64,000 nt of DNA from Calonectria ilicicola (GCA_020809705.1 CP085825.1:4092001-4156000), one strand, 5' to 3'; shown: positions 46,528-58,564, numbered from the stretch's first letter. Numbers and translations are program-made. The notes: generated from the letters alone by a model not told the origin.

Positions 46528-49500
46528 TTTGTGTGTTGTGGGTTGTGTGATAGGGTTATCAAGCGAATGGACGGGTTGAGGAAGTTGATCAAAGATCAAG
46601 GGAGCTGAGGGAGTCGATGAAGTATCGGAAGTCGATGCTAAACGAAAGACGGTGGTGTGTTGAAGTGATGGGATATCTGGCTGGAGGACCAGAGAAGGCA
46701 GTCTTATATTCTCATGGCTCGGTGGGCGTCCCCTCCTCGTTGCCCCAGCCCAAGCCCAATCCCAAGCCCAGGCCCAAGCAGCAACGGCAAGACAAGACAC
46801 TCCCTCTCCAGGCTTAGAGTTGCCATCTGGACGGAATCCCGGAACCAATGGCGGCTGATCAACTTGCAGGGCTGATAGCACTATGGCTCGGTGGCTGGCC
46901 AAAATGGCGAAACCGATACGAGGTGCGTGCTGCTAGGTGGGCAAGCGTGGGGCGCCGTATTGCTGACAGCTAGTACCTGCCCTCCCACCATGTTCCAAAA
47001 TGGGAAACAGCACAGGCGGCCATCGTATAATGGGCTTCTTTCTCTCTCCACGACCATGCCCGTCTTTTCCATGTCGGCGGTCCACCCGAGCCCAGGCCCA
47101 CGTCGCATCATGCAGCTATCTAGTTCCCGCGTATGTCATCACTGCATTGCGAGCAACTTCTCCAGATGGCTGTGTTCAGCCACAGGGCGAAATATGACGA
47201 GTCAACGGGCTTTCACGACGCCGACATCCGCCAGCCCTCAGAATTTTACGTGTCTAGGCGCCACCTGCAAGCCACAGGCTGTCTAGGACTGCCAAAAGTG
47301 AAAATGCCGGCTTGGTTGATGGCTGAGGCGAAACAAAAACATGAACTATCTATTCTTGGTACACAGCTCTGCGGGCTCCAGTTTTGGCGGCGTGCCATGT
47401 GCCCGGTGTTGCCGGTATCCGATTCGGCCAGTCCCGCCACCACCATGGTGCCAAGCCCTACAAGACTAGAAATCGCTGGAATGCCCAACGGTCAAAATAC
47501 CCGCCATGATGAAATCATGAGTAATTTTAGCACTCAATTCCTAGGTTCAAGGCTCTAAATTCCAGATCGCAACCTTCGGCAGCGAGATCTTGTGGGTCGA
47601 GTCTTTTTTTGGGCTTTTTTTTCGCCCTGTGACGCTGGCCACAAGATTGATAAAGGCCATGTCCATGTACTCATGAACATTTTGGGCGGGGTGAGTCAAG
47701 TTTGATTCAACTACAGGGCGCGGGAATATTCGACTACTCTCCGCCCATTGTGGTCTGTCATCACCCACAACTCCTCGCCATTCGTACGCTTGTCTTTGAG
47801 CACAACCCGTACGGCTCCATCATCTGTAAAGCTCGTGTAGGTGTGAACAAGGGTCTTATTACCCCGAACAAGACACACTAACCATCAGAGAGGATCCAGT
47901 GACGGTCGCTTGTGGTCGTGTCTCTATCTTGGTGACAACCAGGCGCAACGTTGCGTGAGAACCTTAGCTCAGGTGCAGCGCCACAGCACCTGGTATCTGG
48001 TGCTCCGTCGCCGCCGACTCGCCGATGGCCTTCAGCCTCATGTCTCTCCACAGCCCCAGCCACAGTTTTGCTCCGCCACGTTCGCGTACGCCAGTGGTTG
48101 AGCGAGTGCCTAGCGGTTATGCCGGCAGTCCAACTATGATATATATCAGCCAGCCGTCCATGCAGGAAAAGTGAATCTTATTTCCCTTCGCACGGATGCC
48201 GTGTGTCAAGAAACTCACTGCGTGCCTCATTGACCCCAACGAACTTGAGGCCCCAAAATGTGAGCAGCCAGTGCCGTTATCCATAAACTGGGTCCCAATA
48301 CGCCTGATACGAGCAGCTTAGCCCCTTCACCTCACTCAAGCAGATCCGGGACTTCCTTTATTGGGAATCCATCATTTCTCCTCATCGTGACAAAGCTATG
48401 ACACGTTGGTGTAGTGTGTTATTTTAGAAAAAAAAATATGACTGTGTCGTCTTCGTATATCACAAGTGGGAACAACACCCCCGCATCGCCAACCATCAAT
48501 ATAAAACTGGGCCACATATTTCCCGTTTCTATCCCAGTTGGTATTTAAAGTCATGGAGCTTTGATCGGAGAACAGCATGTACTCGGGGGATCTGGGTTCC
48601 TCGTAAAGAAGGGTCTGTTGATCGTCGATCATCAACATGGGTTCGGCAATGTGGTGGCAGTGAGGTTGCCCACCCTGGGACACCGCACACAACCGATCCT
48701 CCAATACGCTTCCAGATGAACCCTCAAGACCAGGAGCGGGCCGATCAAATGCCTGGATTAACCCGGGCATCATAAGCTCCCCAATTAGCAACAAATCAAT
48801 GACCAATCTGATTGATCGCGATTGGGGTTTCTTACCCTACAGTCTCAACGAGTGTGCATTTTTTATCATGACGTAGACGATAATGTGTGAAAACGAGGCG
48901 ACTGGGACATGCTTGTGTGCTGACACACAATACGTAGTCGGTGGTAGTCGACACGTAAGAAGGATGCGTATGTGCAGAAAACTAGTCAATTAGACATCGA
49001 CGCGATGATGTTGGAGTAAAACTCAGGTGTCAGTGAGGAGCCGGCTTTCCGGGGGCGTCCTTCTAGTCTCGGATCCTTAGATGACTAGCTTTATTTTGCA
49101 ACATCGGGTGGTGCAGTTTTGGGCCCAGCTGAAGCCCCAACCTGCCATTGCATACGTATGATTTCACTTTGTACTTTACACTTATACACGGTGCACGTCC
49201 AAGTAACCTGATGGGCAATCAGGGCTCACATTTGACTCTGCGCCACAGCCACAACCTGCCGGACTGGTTGCAAGAAACAGGCAATGGCCAAAGATAGAAC
49301 AAACATGCAAACCTTATTGTGGGAGCGGACCCTTAAAAAAAATCCACTTTCCATGGACAGAAAGATAGCATGCCATTCGTGATGACAAAGTGGGAGGCTG
49401 GGGCATCTGCCATGGCACGACCTCTCGGCAGGTGACGAAAAAAATTTCCCACTGGAGTGACTGCCGGCATTGTTTATTTTTTACGATGGCGTCGCCTCAT

Positions 49501-52085
49501 GGGTTGACCAGTCAGAATAAAAAGAAAAGTCTTCGCCCCGTGCTGGTGCATGAATTGAGGAGACAGGATGTCAAGAGGCCAAGCATGACTGTCTCAGCAA
49601 CGACGCCCAGATGCACGATGCAGGGACTCAGGGATCGAGAATGCGACTGGTGAAAAAGCAGGTAAAACATGGCTGGCTGGGCAAATCAGGTCTTGAGCGT
49701 GCGTCTGCAAGGCGGCATTCCGGAACGTGGTGAGGTAATTCCCTGTCTCACCTCCTGTTGCAACTACACAAGTTCGGCAGCAGGATACAGGATAGAAGCC
49801 CCATGGGTGGGACTGTCATGTTGACCCCGCTCGCTCGGGGTATAGGATGAAATGTCAGATCCCGCCCGCTTGAGGGAGGAGAAGCCCGATCCAGTTGAGG
49901 AAGAAAGCTGGCCGTCGCCCAAACCAACCCGTGGTGGAGGAGGGGGGCGGCGAGACAAACCACGCACCAGGAAGGACCTGCCTCTCACGTTAAGACGTCT
50001 GGCTGCGCTACCTGGGATAAGTGGCTTGCAGGTGTGCAGCAGTCCGCTCTGATTCGGTTCATGGGCCTGCAAGAGAGGAGGGCTGCGAGGACGAATCGCA
50101 CTGTGAGTGGTCTGCTGCCATGCCTAATCCTGCAGTGGACTGCAGAGTGCAGTTTGTTTAGCGGCATTCTCCCGGTCTCTGTTTCCGACATGACAGCCTA
50201 TTCGTCGGGGACGTTGGCTTGAGTGATTCACGTAGCGCCGCTCTGTGAGAGCACGAGATGAGCCGATTTCCCCCTCCCCCCTCCCGCGACGTCGGTACAG
50301 TGCCTAGCCGTTGTGGGATGGGGCACGGCCAGAGTCACAGAGGGTTGTATCACCAACACTCGAGCCCTCGTCACGCCTTTCTTCTGTGATGCCGCCTGCA
50401 TAAGTGCTAACGTGCGAAGATGGAGTGGGGAGGGGGGGTACCACCGCTACCGTCTATGGTCCATGGGCGACTATACCTATCGACTACCTTCGTACCGAGG
50501 CCGGTTCCGTCGGGAGCCTAAGTATTTCCTTAGGGTTTCCCAAGATGTTAGCGCAACCCAGAACAATCTATTCTTTTGTTTTTTCCAGTCCTGGCTAGTG
50601 ACACGAGGGAACGCCCGTCAGAATAACAGGTGGCAAACGGGTATATCAGGGGGAGCAGACCTTAGACAACATGGATGTGGCTGGGAGCCCATCAGCGTTC
50701 GCCATCAAAAAAACAAGGAAACATCAGTCCAATCCCAACTCATCCCAGCTGTCCTGCTGTGCTCCGCCTTCCGTCGTCTCCACCTGGTTAGCTGCGTCAA
50801 TGGTTCCAGAGAGAGGACAACATTAGTGATCTGGCCTGGTCCCAGGCTTTGTGTGGACTCGCGAGGCGAGCGAGGCTTGCCAATGGACCCAATACTCATC
50901 GGCCAAGAAGCCCAGCAGTATCTGCTGGCGCCTGGTCAAACAGCACCTGACGTGACACAGCGTAGCAGGGCGGCCAAAAAAAAAAAAAAAGACAAACAAT
51001 GGGCCAGACATCGCCTCGGCCATCCCTGACTCACAATAGCACACACGGGTGATAGCAGAGCGCCGTGCACATCCCGTTGTAGCTGAATGCCCAACGTCTG
51101 GCGAGTGCATACTCATGCAAGCAAGACCCAGATGTCGCCCTAGTCCAAGTGGAGTGAGTGGTGGACAAGAGGAGGGGTTCCCCCTGCTGAGGTTGCGTCA
51201 GTTGCTGTAAAATCCCTAATCACCACTGGGCCGTCCTTGGGGATCACCGCTGGGTCGCCTCTGTTGGATCACCCATTGGGCCGTTCGCTGCCACCACCCA
51301 CGGTGAGGTCTCGCCCGGTGTCCACTGAGCCTTGTGTGTCTGGTCCATCCGGTGGGTGGCCACTACACTGCGGTGCACCTCCGAGAACACTGAGGCCACT
51401 GAGACCTCTCTTCCCTCCTACTGAACCTATCCTAGCGCCCTTCTGCTTCTGGGCTCTCCTGGAGCCATCTCCACTCCCCTCAAGTACCATTACACCCATC
51501 GCCCCCGTCATCGTCGTGATTGACCTCCCTCTGGACATCATCTTACCTTGGCTCTCCACCAAATCCTCAACACCTGGCCCTTTGTTCCCTTTCCACGACT
51601 TGATACCCGTTGTCGCGCTGCATTTTCTGTTGCTTACCCAACCGCTTGCGAACCACTGAAGGGGCAATTCACTGTTATCGCTCTCAGTCTCAACTATGTC
51701 TCGCTCGTCTCCGCGCTCACCAATCCAGACTGCGTCGTGATTTCGGAATATTCGTATCGGGGCACCCTCGCGTCCGCGTCGACCTGTCGCAACCTGCTCA
51801 AGCCCTCCTGGTCCCTGATAGACGCTATTGCTTTTTGTTGCTTTCTCGAATGTCTTGGACCGCCATCTAGCCCCTCCCCCCCTTCGCGCCCCTTATTGTT
51901 TTTGTACATCGTCCTGCGCCAATCCTTCTCGCTTCGCTACTTGAGCCAACCACGCGAAAACACAGAATGCCCACGGCCACCCGCGGCCAGCACGACATTG
52001 TCGCAAGCCCGACCTGCTAGTCAGACCACGGCATATAAATTCCTTGGGCATGCTTGCAGCCGAAAAAACCATTTATCCGCCCGCC
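46528..52085. other. 5.6-kb intergenic region
   Basis: No supported gene lies here. The open frames, including a 238-codon one at 50313-51029, have no family features. The last 850 bp (about 51237-52085) is pyrimidine-rich, with ATATAAAT at 52032-52039, and looks like promoter and leader of the serine-rich protein gene. Confidence 0.55.
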
Positions 52086-55000
52086 ATGACGGCTCCTCTC
52101 GACCATGCTCGGAACCTGCCCCTCGACTCTGGCCTCGTAGGGCAGCGACAATTCAGGAAGCACAAAGTCCTGCCTCGTCCCCACAGCGACACAGGCCGTG
52201 ATTCTATGCATATTCCCCGGCCCGGACCGACTAATTCTGATTTAACTATTGACACATCCCGTCCCATGCCCAGGGATGATTCAAGCAGAAATCGCGGGAC
52301 CCAGCCTTCCAGCCCTCGAACGCTCAAGCACCAGTCAAAGAGGATAGGGAGCGGCCCGGACCTACCACCTACTCCACCTAGGCATTCACGCAAATCGTCT
52401 ACCACATCTACTGGGCCACCTGCGAGCCCAACCTTGGCCGACTCTGCTTTCCAAACCCCCAAGAATTCTGCTTTCCAACCACCCACAACGCCTCCAAACC
52501 AAAGAAGTCCACCTACGCCTGACGTGACACCACCCCAAGCCACGAATCGCCCCGCTCTGCTACGCCCAGCTATGGGCGACCGCGCTGGTTCGAAGACCAC
52601 CACTGCAGGCTCTCACACCGGTTCTGGTTCTTTTAAGACGGCCCGCGAGGAAGCCTCCTCCGAGGATGAGGAAAGGACATCTGCTATCACGAAGACGTCA
52701 ATGTCCACGGTCCGCCACGTACCAGAGAAGAAGGGAACCAACCCCCAAAAACTGACTGGCTTGGGCTTGGCCATTGCCAGCCTAGCTCCCCTCGACGATA
52801 CCACCCTTGTCCTTTCTGGCGGAGAATTCAGCTCCTTTGACGGCGACTGGAGCTCAGTGAGTGAGGTGGAACAGGAATGGGACAACAATCTCATGCGCAT
52901 GGTGACCATCAAGAAGAGACCCCAGGTTCTTGACACAGTCCGGCCAGTTTCTCAAGCCGCCATAGTTGTTGATCCTGCCATGGTATCACCGACCCAAGCT
53001 ACCAAAGCTGTGCGACACATGCCTCTGCACAAGAGAGCCGACACTGTGTCGTCCACAAGAGGCGTTTCGGACCGTGCGACAACATCGACAGCACCCTCCA
53101 GCACAGCAACCTCGATCAGCTCCGAGGCGCGTCGGACTTCTGCGCTCTCTACCAAATCAACCAAGTCGACACGGTCGGGAAAATCAGCCGTGTCCACTGT
53201 AGTGGAGGCTATCCTTGTTGATGGACCCCCCCAGCCCCCGAGACAGAGAACCTTGCGCCATGTACAGAAACAAGGTACTTTGAGAGGGCCTGCTGCCACT
53301 ATTCCCCCAAGACCTACCGCCAAACCCCCGAAAACGGAGAAACCCGTCAGAGAACCACGATCCAGGACGCGATCCCAGGAAGGAAAGCGTGAGAGCTTTG
53401 TGTCAACTTCAACCGTCCCTCCCATTTCAAGCAACAAGGCTAGACGCGAAATTTGGAAGAGTGGCGGCATTCCTGTCGTGATTGTTCCTGACCGTCGGTC
53501 CTCCAGCAGCAAACCTCGTTCAAGGGAGCCATCTCTGCGATCTTGTTCCAGCCGGCGTACGCCCAGCGTGGGCTCTGTTCCTCGAGATGGATCATCTGCT
53601 AGTTCAACCAAAGATGCAAAGGAAGTGAAGGATGCGGACACTGTTTCCTCGAGACAGCCTAGACGGCGTCGTCGAACGTATTCTGAATCGGACGGATCTG
53701 ATCAGCGAACTATGGATTTCCCTCCAGTCATCCCTGCTCGCTCTTCATCTCTGTCTGCACCCACCAGCCGCAACACTTCACGCGCAGGCTCATTGACTGC
53801 GGAGAGCATCAGAATTCACAATGCTTTGCAGGAATCACTGATGAAGAAGTCCAAGGAGTCCAAGGAGTTTAAAGAATCTAGGGCATCAGCCGAGGAGCAA
53901 CGGATTCCTATTCTTTATCTCCCAGAGGATCCCTCAGTTTACCCATCCCGATCGACAGAATCTGAGCGAGACGGAACGCAACATCGACTGAGCAGCAGTG
54001 AACATCACTCCGACTTTCTGAAGATAAAAAGCTATGGGTCCCTGAAGACGCCATTTTCTTTGGCATCTGTTGAGACGCATGGGAGTGCCCTGGAGGTTTC
54101 TGAAGCAATGGCTGTTCAAATGTACCCTCACCAGAACTCGTCTGTGTTGATGGTTGATCATTCAGCTAAACCGTCCGAGTCCTCCATCGAGACCCAGGTG
54201 GAGCAGAAACCAGCCCAGGCCTTTGACGAGAAGGAATCCACCAAAGATTTGCAGGCTAAGGGGCCTCTCACCCCACCCCAGCCTCAATTTTCCCTGGATG
54301 ATGTTGATTCTCCGTTGAGGAACCCTCGGGCCCCCCCTGAGCCACCCAGCCACCCACCTGCGATCAACTTCACTCCGGCAACCCCGTCAGGGATGACACC
54401 GGCTAACGAAAGGATGGTGCTAATGGGTAACTACTTTGAAACAATGAAGGAAAACCCATCTCGCCGTCCGTCACTCGTCCGCCGTGCACTCACTCGCCGA
54501 CATCGCCACTCCATCGGTTATCCGCCATCGGCATCAAGGGGACCTGGATTGCTGTCACGAACGCTGTCGCTCTCTCGCCATGTCCGTAACAGTTACGCGG
54601 GGTCATCCCGTGATCAGGATTCTTCAGACGTGGAGCGTGATACAAACTACCCCAATCCCGATGATGACCCAGCAGAGGAGGACAAGCTACATCCTTTTTG
54701 GCGTCCTCAAGGGACTTGCGAGTACGGAGATGAATGTGATGGAAGTTGCCGTTACGGCCATGACATGGATGATGAACCTGAGGATGAGTACTATCGATAT
54801 TCTCCCATCAACAACAGGCCTCAGAAAAACCTCAGCTCCAGAGTGAAGCGTACATTTGCCATCCTCCCCCGGGAGGATGATTATTATTATGCTGATGACT
54901 GGCGCGGCCCTGAACGGCGTACCATTCGAAGGACTCCCAGTGGGAATCTCAGGGTTATGCGGCATCGAGCCAGCTTCGACTCCCTGAGACGGAGCTATAG

Positions 55001-55289
55001 ACATGATGAGGAAACCAATGCCATAATAGATGGCGAAGATAGAAGACTATTCTGGCGCCGAAACAGCATTCATCGGCGAGCCAGCAAGGAGAGACGCCGG
55101 CTTTCTCTCGGGAGCAAACTGGAGGAGATCCAGAACCTCCCAAGGAAGTTTAGCGAGAAGAGGCGTGAGAAGCGAACGCGAGAGCTTCGCCAGAAGATTA
55201 GCGGACCACGTGAGGTTCGCGATGGGGTTGGAGAGGTCATCCGGTCAACTCCGTTCCGTGACCAATTCAACTCTAATGGACGATTTTAG
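52086..55289 (+). CDS. Large disordered serine-rich protein with a short Cys3-His motif
   Basis: This is a single-exon protein of 1067 residues. The ATG at 52086 was chosen for its context (CCGCCATGACG); an in-frame ATG at 52050 would add 12 residues. Nearly all of it is low-complexity Ser/Thr/Pro/Arg sequence with many basic SR/RRxS phosphorylation-type sites and KSKESKEFKESRAS repeats. The C-terminal 250 residues look more conserved: NERMVLMGNYFETMKENPSR, then RRALTRRHRHSIGYPP, the block TCEYGDECDGSCRYGH (C878-x5-C884-x3-C888-x3-H892), then RTFAILPREDDYYYADDWRG and a basic helix. The CCCH spacing is shorter than in ordinary CCCH zinc fingers. Similar proteins are annotated only as serine-rich protein in related fungi, as far as I recall. 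The function is unknown; a signalling or cortical scaffold is conjecture. Confidence 0.8.
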   Translation: MTAPLDHARNLPLDSGLVGQRQFRKHKVLPRPHSDTGRDSMHIPRPGPTNSDLTIDTSRPMPRDDSSRNRGTQPSSPRTLKHQSKRIGSGPDLPPTPPRHSRKSSTTSTGPPASPTLADSAFQTPKNSAFQPPTTPPNQRSPPTPDVTPPQATNRPALLRPAMGDRAGSKTTTAGSHTGSGSFKTAREEASSEDEERTSAITKTSMSTVRHVPEKKGTNPQKLTGLGLAIASLAPLDDTTLVLSGGEFSSFDGDWSSVSEVEQEWDNNLMRMVTIKKRPQVLDTVRPVSQAAIVVDPAMVSPTQATKAVRHMPLHKRADTVSSTRGVSDRATTSTAPSSTATSISSEARRTSALSTKSTKSTRSGKSAVSTVVEAILVDGPPQPPRQRTLRHVQKQGTLRGPAATIPPRPTAKPPKTEKPVREPRSRTRSQEGKRESFVSTSTVPPISSNKARREIWKSGGIPVVIVPDRRSSSSKPRSREPSLRSCSSRRTPSVGSVPRDGSSASSTKDAKEVKDADTVSSRQPRRRRRTYSESDGSDQRTMDFPPVIPARSSSLSAPTSRNTSRAGSLTAESIRIHNALQESLMKKSKESKEFKESRASAEEQRIPILYLPEDPSVYPSRSTESERDGTQHRLSSSEHHSDFLKIKSYGSLKTPFSLASVETHGSALEVSEAMAVQMYPHQNSSVLMVDHSAKPSESSIETQVEQKPAQAFDEKESTKDLQAKGPLTPPQPQFSLDDVDSPLRNPRAPPEPPSHPPAINFTPATPSGMTPANERMVLMGNYFETMKENPSRRPSLVRRALTRRHRHSIGYPPSASRGPGLLSRTLSLSRHVRNSYAGSSRDQDSSDVERDTNYPNPDDDPAEEDKLHPFWRPQGTCEYGDECDGSCRYGHDMDDEPEDEYYRYSPINNRPQKNLSSRVKRTFAILPREDDYYYADDWRGPERRTIRRTPSGNLRVMRHRASFDSLRRSYRHDEETNAIIDGEDRRLFWRRNSIHRRASKERRRLSLGSKLEEIQNLPRKFSEKRREKRTRELRQKISGPREVRDGVGEVIRSTPFRDQFNSNGRF

Positions 55290-55939
55290 ATACCCCGAGC
55301 CATCGGAGTTTGCAGTGGGCACCGTGTTGGCGGAATTACGAATATGGAAGCTGACGTCGCCAATGACGACTTGTCTTGCCTCTGCAAATGCTTATGAGAT
55401 CTAGATGAAAGATGGGAACTTACGATCGAAACGACTTAACGTATAACGAATGAAAACTTTGGGACATGGCAATGATGCTTTTTTTGTTATTTGTTTTTAG
55501 CTGCTCTATATTGCGTTATGACTTGCTATTTTTTGAATTTGCTATTAAGAGAGAAGCCTGAAAGACAAGATGGGCTAGGATGCAGGACTTCCTCAATGTC
55601 ACTTGTGCTTAGTCGGAGGCTTTGTGTTTCGTGTAAATTAAGTAGGCTGCGTCGATAATCCAATAAACCACCAAGGATAATGTGAATGGCCCTTTGTGGC
55701 AGTCATTATCAATGGAAAACGTTTCAAAGGAGAGCGTAAAAAACCAAACCCCAGTCTTGTACTTGCTGAATGATCCAGTTCCCGCTCATAACCAAGCGGC
55801 GATGACTATGAGGTACTCATCTGGTATTATCGATATTGAGTTACTCTTGTTATTTTTGACCTTAGAACGCCTAATACGCCTACAATGCTATAGACACAAA
55901 TCAGCCCAAACCAGTCCGCTTTCATCCTTTCATCGGGGC
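55290..55939. other. Convergent 3' spacer
   Basis: About 650 bp separates the serine-rich gene from U1-C. It is AT-rich in the middle, and no gene was seen. Confidence 0.6.
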
Positions 55940-56789
55940 TCATCGCTTGTCTTGGCCAGGAGCGCCTGGACCTCCAGCTGGGAATCCTGGAGGGGCAGCG
56001 CCTGGAGGGAACTGGCCTGGTGGAGGCATTCCGGGAAGACCAGGGAATGCTGGAGGAGCACCGGGAGCGCCAGGAGCGCCAGCAGCTCCTGGAGGAGGGA
56101 AAGGCAAGCCACCGGGCGGTGGGAATGGGAGGCCGTTGGGAGGCATTCCGTTAGGGCCGGGAGGGAAAGGAGGCATCGGCATCCCGCGACCGCCGCCAGG
56201 AGGAGCTATATGGTATTAGAGACGAAGACTTCGCCAAGCGGATGGATGATGCTCACGTGGGAGACCCTGAGGGAACTGGCCTGGAGGGGCGCCTGGCATG
56301 CCCGGAAACGGAGGAGGGACACCGCCAGGGAATGGGAACGGCGGAGGGAACGCATGGCCCGGCTGGTTGTGAGGAAGCATGGGGTTCGCGTGAGCCTGGC
56401 CCTCGGCGGCATAGGATGAGGTGATTGAGTCGATGACGGACTGGGCCTTCTCATGGCCGATTTCTGGGAGACACGGTCAGGTTAGCCGACGGTGCATGCG
56501 CGATTGCAGCGGCGGGAGTTTCCTGAGGGCGACTTACGCTGGTAGTAGTCTACGACATTTCGCAGGTGGTTTCGGCCGCTGTTGTGGGCCTTGCGCACGC
56601 TCATGGAGTCGTGCGTGAGGTAGACATCGCAATAGTCGCCTAGGAAGGTGAAAGGTCAGCTTGAGGGCTTGGGGGACGCGCGCGAGAGGGAGCGATTTCG
56701 GGGAGACCTACAGAAGACTGCGGCGCGTTAGCAATGGTTCCTGCGAGACACACGGGGGATGCGCTGGGGGGCAACTCACACTTGGGCAT
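55940..56789 (-). CDS. U1 snRNP protein C (U1-C)
   Basis: U1-C stabilises U1 snRNP pairing with the 5' splice site. The product is 196 residues from five exons: 56780-56789 (10 nt), 56712-56717 (6 nt), 56538-56639, 56257-56463 and 55940-56205. Introns are 62, 72, 74 and 51 nt, with donors GTGAGT, GTAGGT, GTAAGT and GTGAGC. The first three have clear branch points (GCTAAC, GCTGAC, GCTAAC). The joined N-terminus [17 protein letters not shown], with [16 protein letters not shown], is the U1-C C2H2-type zinc finger. Its first Cys codon and both Phe codons depend on the 6-nt exon. Then come [20 protein letters not shown] and a long Pro/Gly/Phe-rich tail ([16 protein letters not shown]), normal for the family. 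It is transcribed divergently from erv25. Confidence 0.93.
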
Positions 56790-57118
56790 CTTGGATGAGG
56801 GTTTGCGCAATTGTCGCTGGGGTGTTGGTGGTGATGTTCGTTGAAGCTCGCGCAGGACCCAAAAGTCGACAAGGCTGGCCCCACACGTGATGGGCTAGAC
56901 GAGGCCAGCGCCAAGCCGCTACTTGATTGGCGCGTGGCGGCCAGAGTCTGGCACCCGCGTGGGTCCGCACTGCGACCGGGACACCTTTCAGTTTAGAGTC
57001 TGGGCCCCTTGTCGCTGGGACAGCTTGGAGACAGCACTTCCTTTCCCCCTTCACGACGACGACGAGAAGAAGCCAACGCTACGAGATCCCAATTCTTCAC
57101 CGACAACCCACGAACACC
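56790..57118. promoter_or_regulatory. Bidirectional promoter of U1-C and ERV25
   Basis: Only 329 bp separates the two start codons. A CCAAT box in reverse orientation (ATTGG, 56926-56930) lies near the middle. The arrangement implies a shared promoter for two housekeeping genes; transcription starts cannot be placed. Confidence 0.6.
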
Positions 57119-57914
57119 ATGGCGCCCCAACGCTCGTTGCTGCAGTGCATCTGCAGCGTCCTTTTCCTGGTCGGCGTCGCCAACGCCCTCAAGTTCGACA
57201 TGGCGGCACAGTCCGAGTCGTCCAAGAAGGAGCGCTGCATCCGCAACTTTGTCAGCGAGAACGAGCTTGTTGTTGTGACGGCCACCGTCGACGGGTACAG
57301 GGGCGACGGCATGATGCTCAACATTCACGTATGTGGCGCCAGGTCGAGCTTACAAGTGCGCAGAGAAAGTCTAACAAGGGACTACAGATTAGAGATGCCG
57401 TTGGCAACGAGTACGGCCGCCCCAGGGATGTTGTCGGAGAGTCGAGAACCCTCTTCACCTCGCACGCTTCCGCCGCCTTCGATGTCTGCTTCGAGAACGT
57501 CTTCACTGGTTGTATGTTACACCACCTCGGAAGCTTTCCCCAAGCGCCAATCCGTGTTGCCCTTGTCGACGTTTGACTAACAAGCACATAGCTAAGCGAT
57601 TGAACAACCCCACCCGCCACGTCGAGCTCGACATTGACATTGGTGCCGATGCCAAGGATTGGTCTGCTATCCAGGCTACCGAGAAGCTCAAGCCCGTCGA
57701 GGCTGAGCTCCGCCGTATCGAGGAGGTCACCGCCGAGATCGTGTCCGAGATGGAGTACCTCCGCGCCCGAGAGCAGAAGCTGCGAGATACCAACGAGAGC
57801 ACCAACAACCGTGTCAAGTGGTTTGGTATCGCCACCACCTGGCTGCTGATTGGTCTCTGGGGCTGGCAGATCATGTACCTCCGCGCCTACTTCCGATCAA
57901 AGCACCTCATCTAA
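57119..57914 (+). CDS. erv25: p24-family cargo receptor Erv25
   Basis: This 218-residue member of the p24/EMP24 family cycles between ER and Golgi in COPII and COPI vesicles and forms a complex with Emp24. Exons are 57119-57328, 57388-57511 and 57592-57914. The second donor is read at GTATGT (57512), giving [16 protein letters not shown], rather than at the weaker GTTGTA three bases earlier. Features in order: a signal peptide ([15 protein letters not shown]); the GOLD domain with the two conserved cysteines (ERCIRNF and FDVCFEN); a coiled coil ([31 protein letters not shown]); one transmembrane helix ([16 protein letters not shown]); and a short cytosolic tail, [10 protein letters not shown]. 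Length equals that of fungal Erv25. Confidence 0.95.
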
Positions 57915-58564
57915 ATGGGGATGTCTGTTTTACGAAGCGTTGTATCCTATCTCCACTAGACGAGGCCGGGTCACTTTTGAGCGTCTATTCGGGCGGAAGC
58001 TGCTATTGTTTTTGGGAAGGGCTGGGAGGCAATTGACAGCCGGTGGTCCTGCTGGATCTAATTGTGAGGTTGCTTTCCGGGCAAGATGGCGTTGGAAATC
58101 GTTGCATGTACATGATCGGGATGGCGAACAAGGCAGAGCCTGCTGTCGCTGAGATGCACTGACGAACTGGAGTGTAACAAAAGTCATGAAAATGCAATAT
58201 AATATGTTGATATTTATTTTAGTTCCTGTTCGACAGCAATCGCTCATGACACGCGACCTCGAAACCTAGTTGCGCATCTGGCCAAGGGGATGCTTTCGTC
58301 TGTCGCATGTGGCGTATGCTTGAATGGGACGAGAAATGTGGCTACAACTTACCCACAAAGTGGCTCAGCCAAGAGGTTACATAATATATCCAGGTGTTTT
58401 GATTGGTGGAGTAGATAAGAATGGCTTGACTCAATGGCAAGGAAGAGTGACTCCTCCAATGCCGTTTGACTGCCCCGCTACACCAAAAGAACCCCGCGAT
58501 CGACTAGACCCTTCACTCTGCAATCGCGTCTCGAGCACACAGAACAGCTAGAAACAACTGAACC
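57915..58564. other. 650-bp spacer
   Basis: It contains the erv25 3' end and the Trp-tRNA synthetase promoter. No other feature was seen. Confidence 0.6.

Noticed and set aside
50313..51029. 238-codon plus-strand frame
   Set aside because: It shows no conserved blocks and includes a Lys run made by a homopolymer. Its codon use does not resemble the real genes.
55682..56419. 245-codon Arg/Trp-rich frame on the plus strand
   Set aside because: It is antisense to the Pro/Gly-rich tail of U1-C.
57509..57511. Alternative Erv25 second donor GTTGTA giving VFTAKRLNN
   Set aside because: It also keeps the frame, but the GTATGT donor three bases downstream fits the fungal consensus much better.
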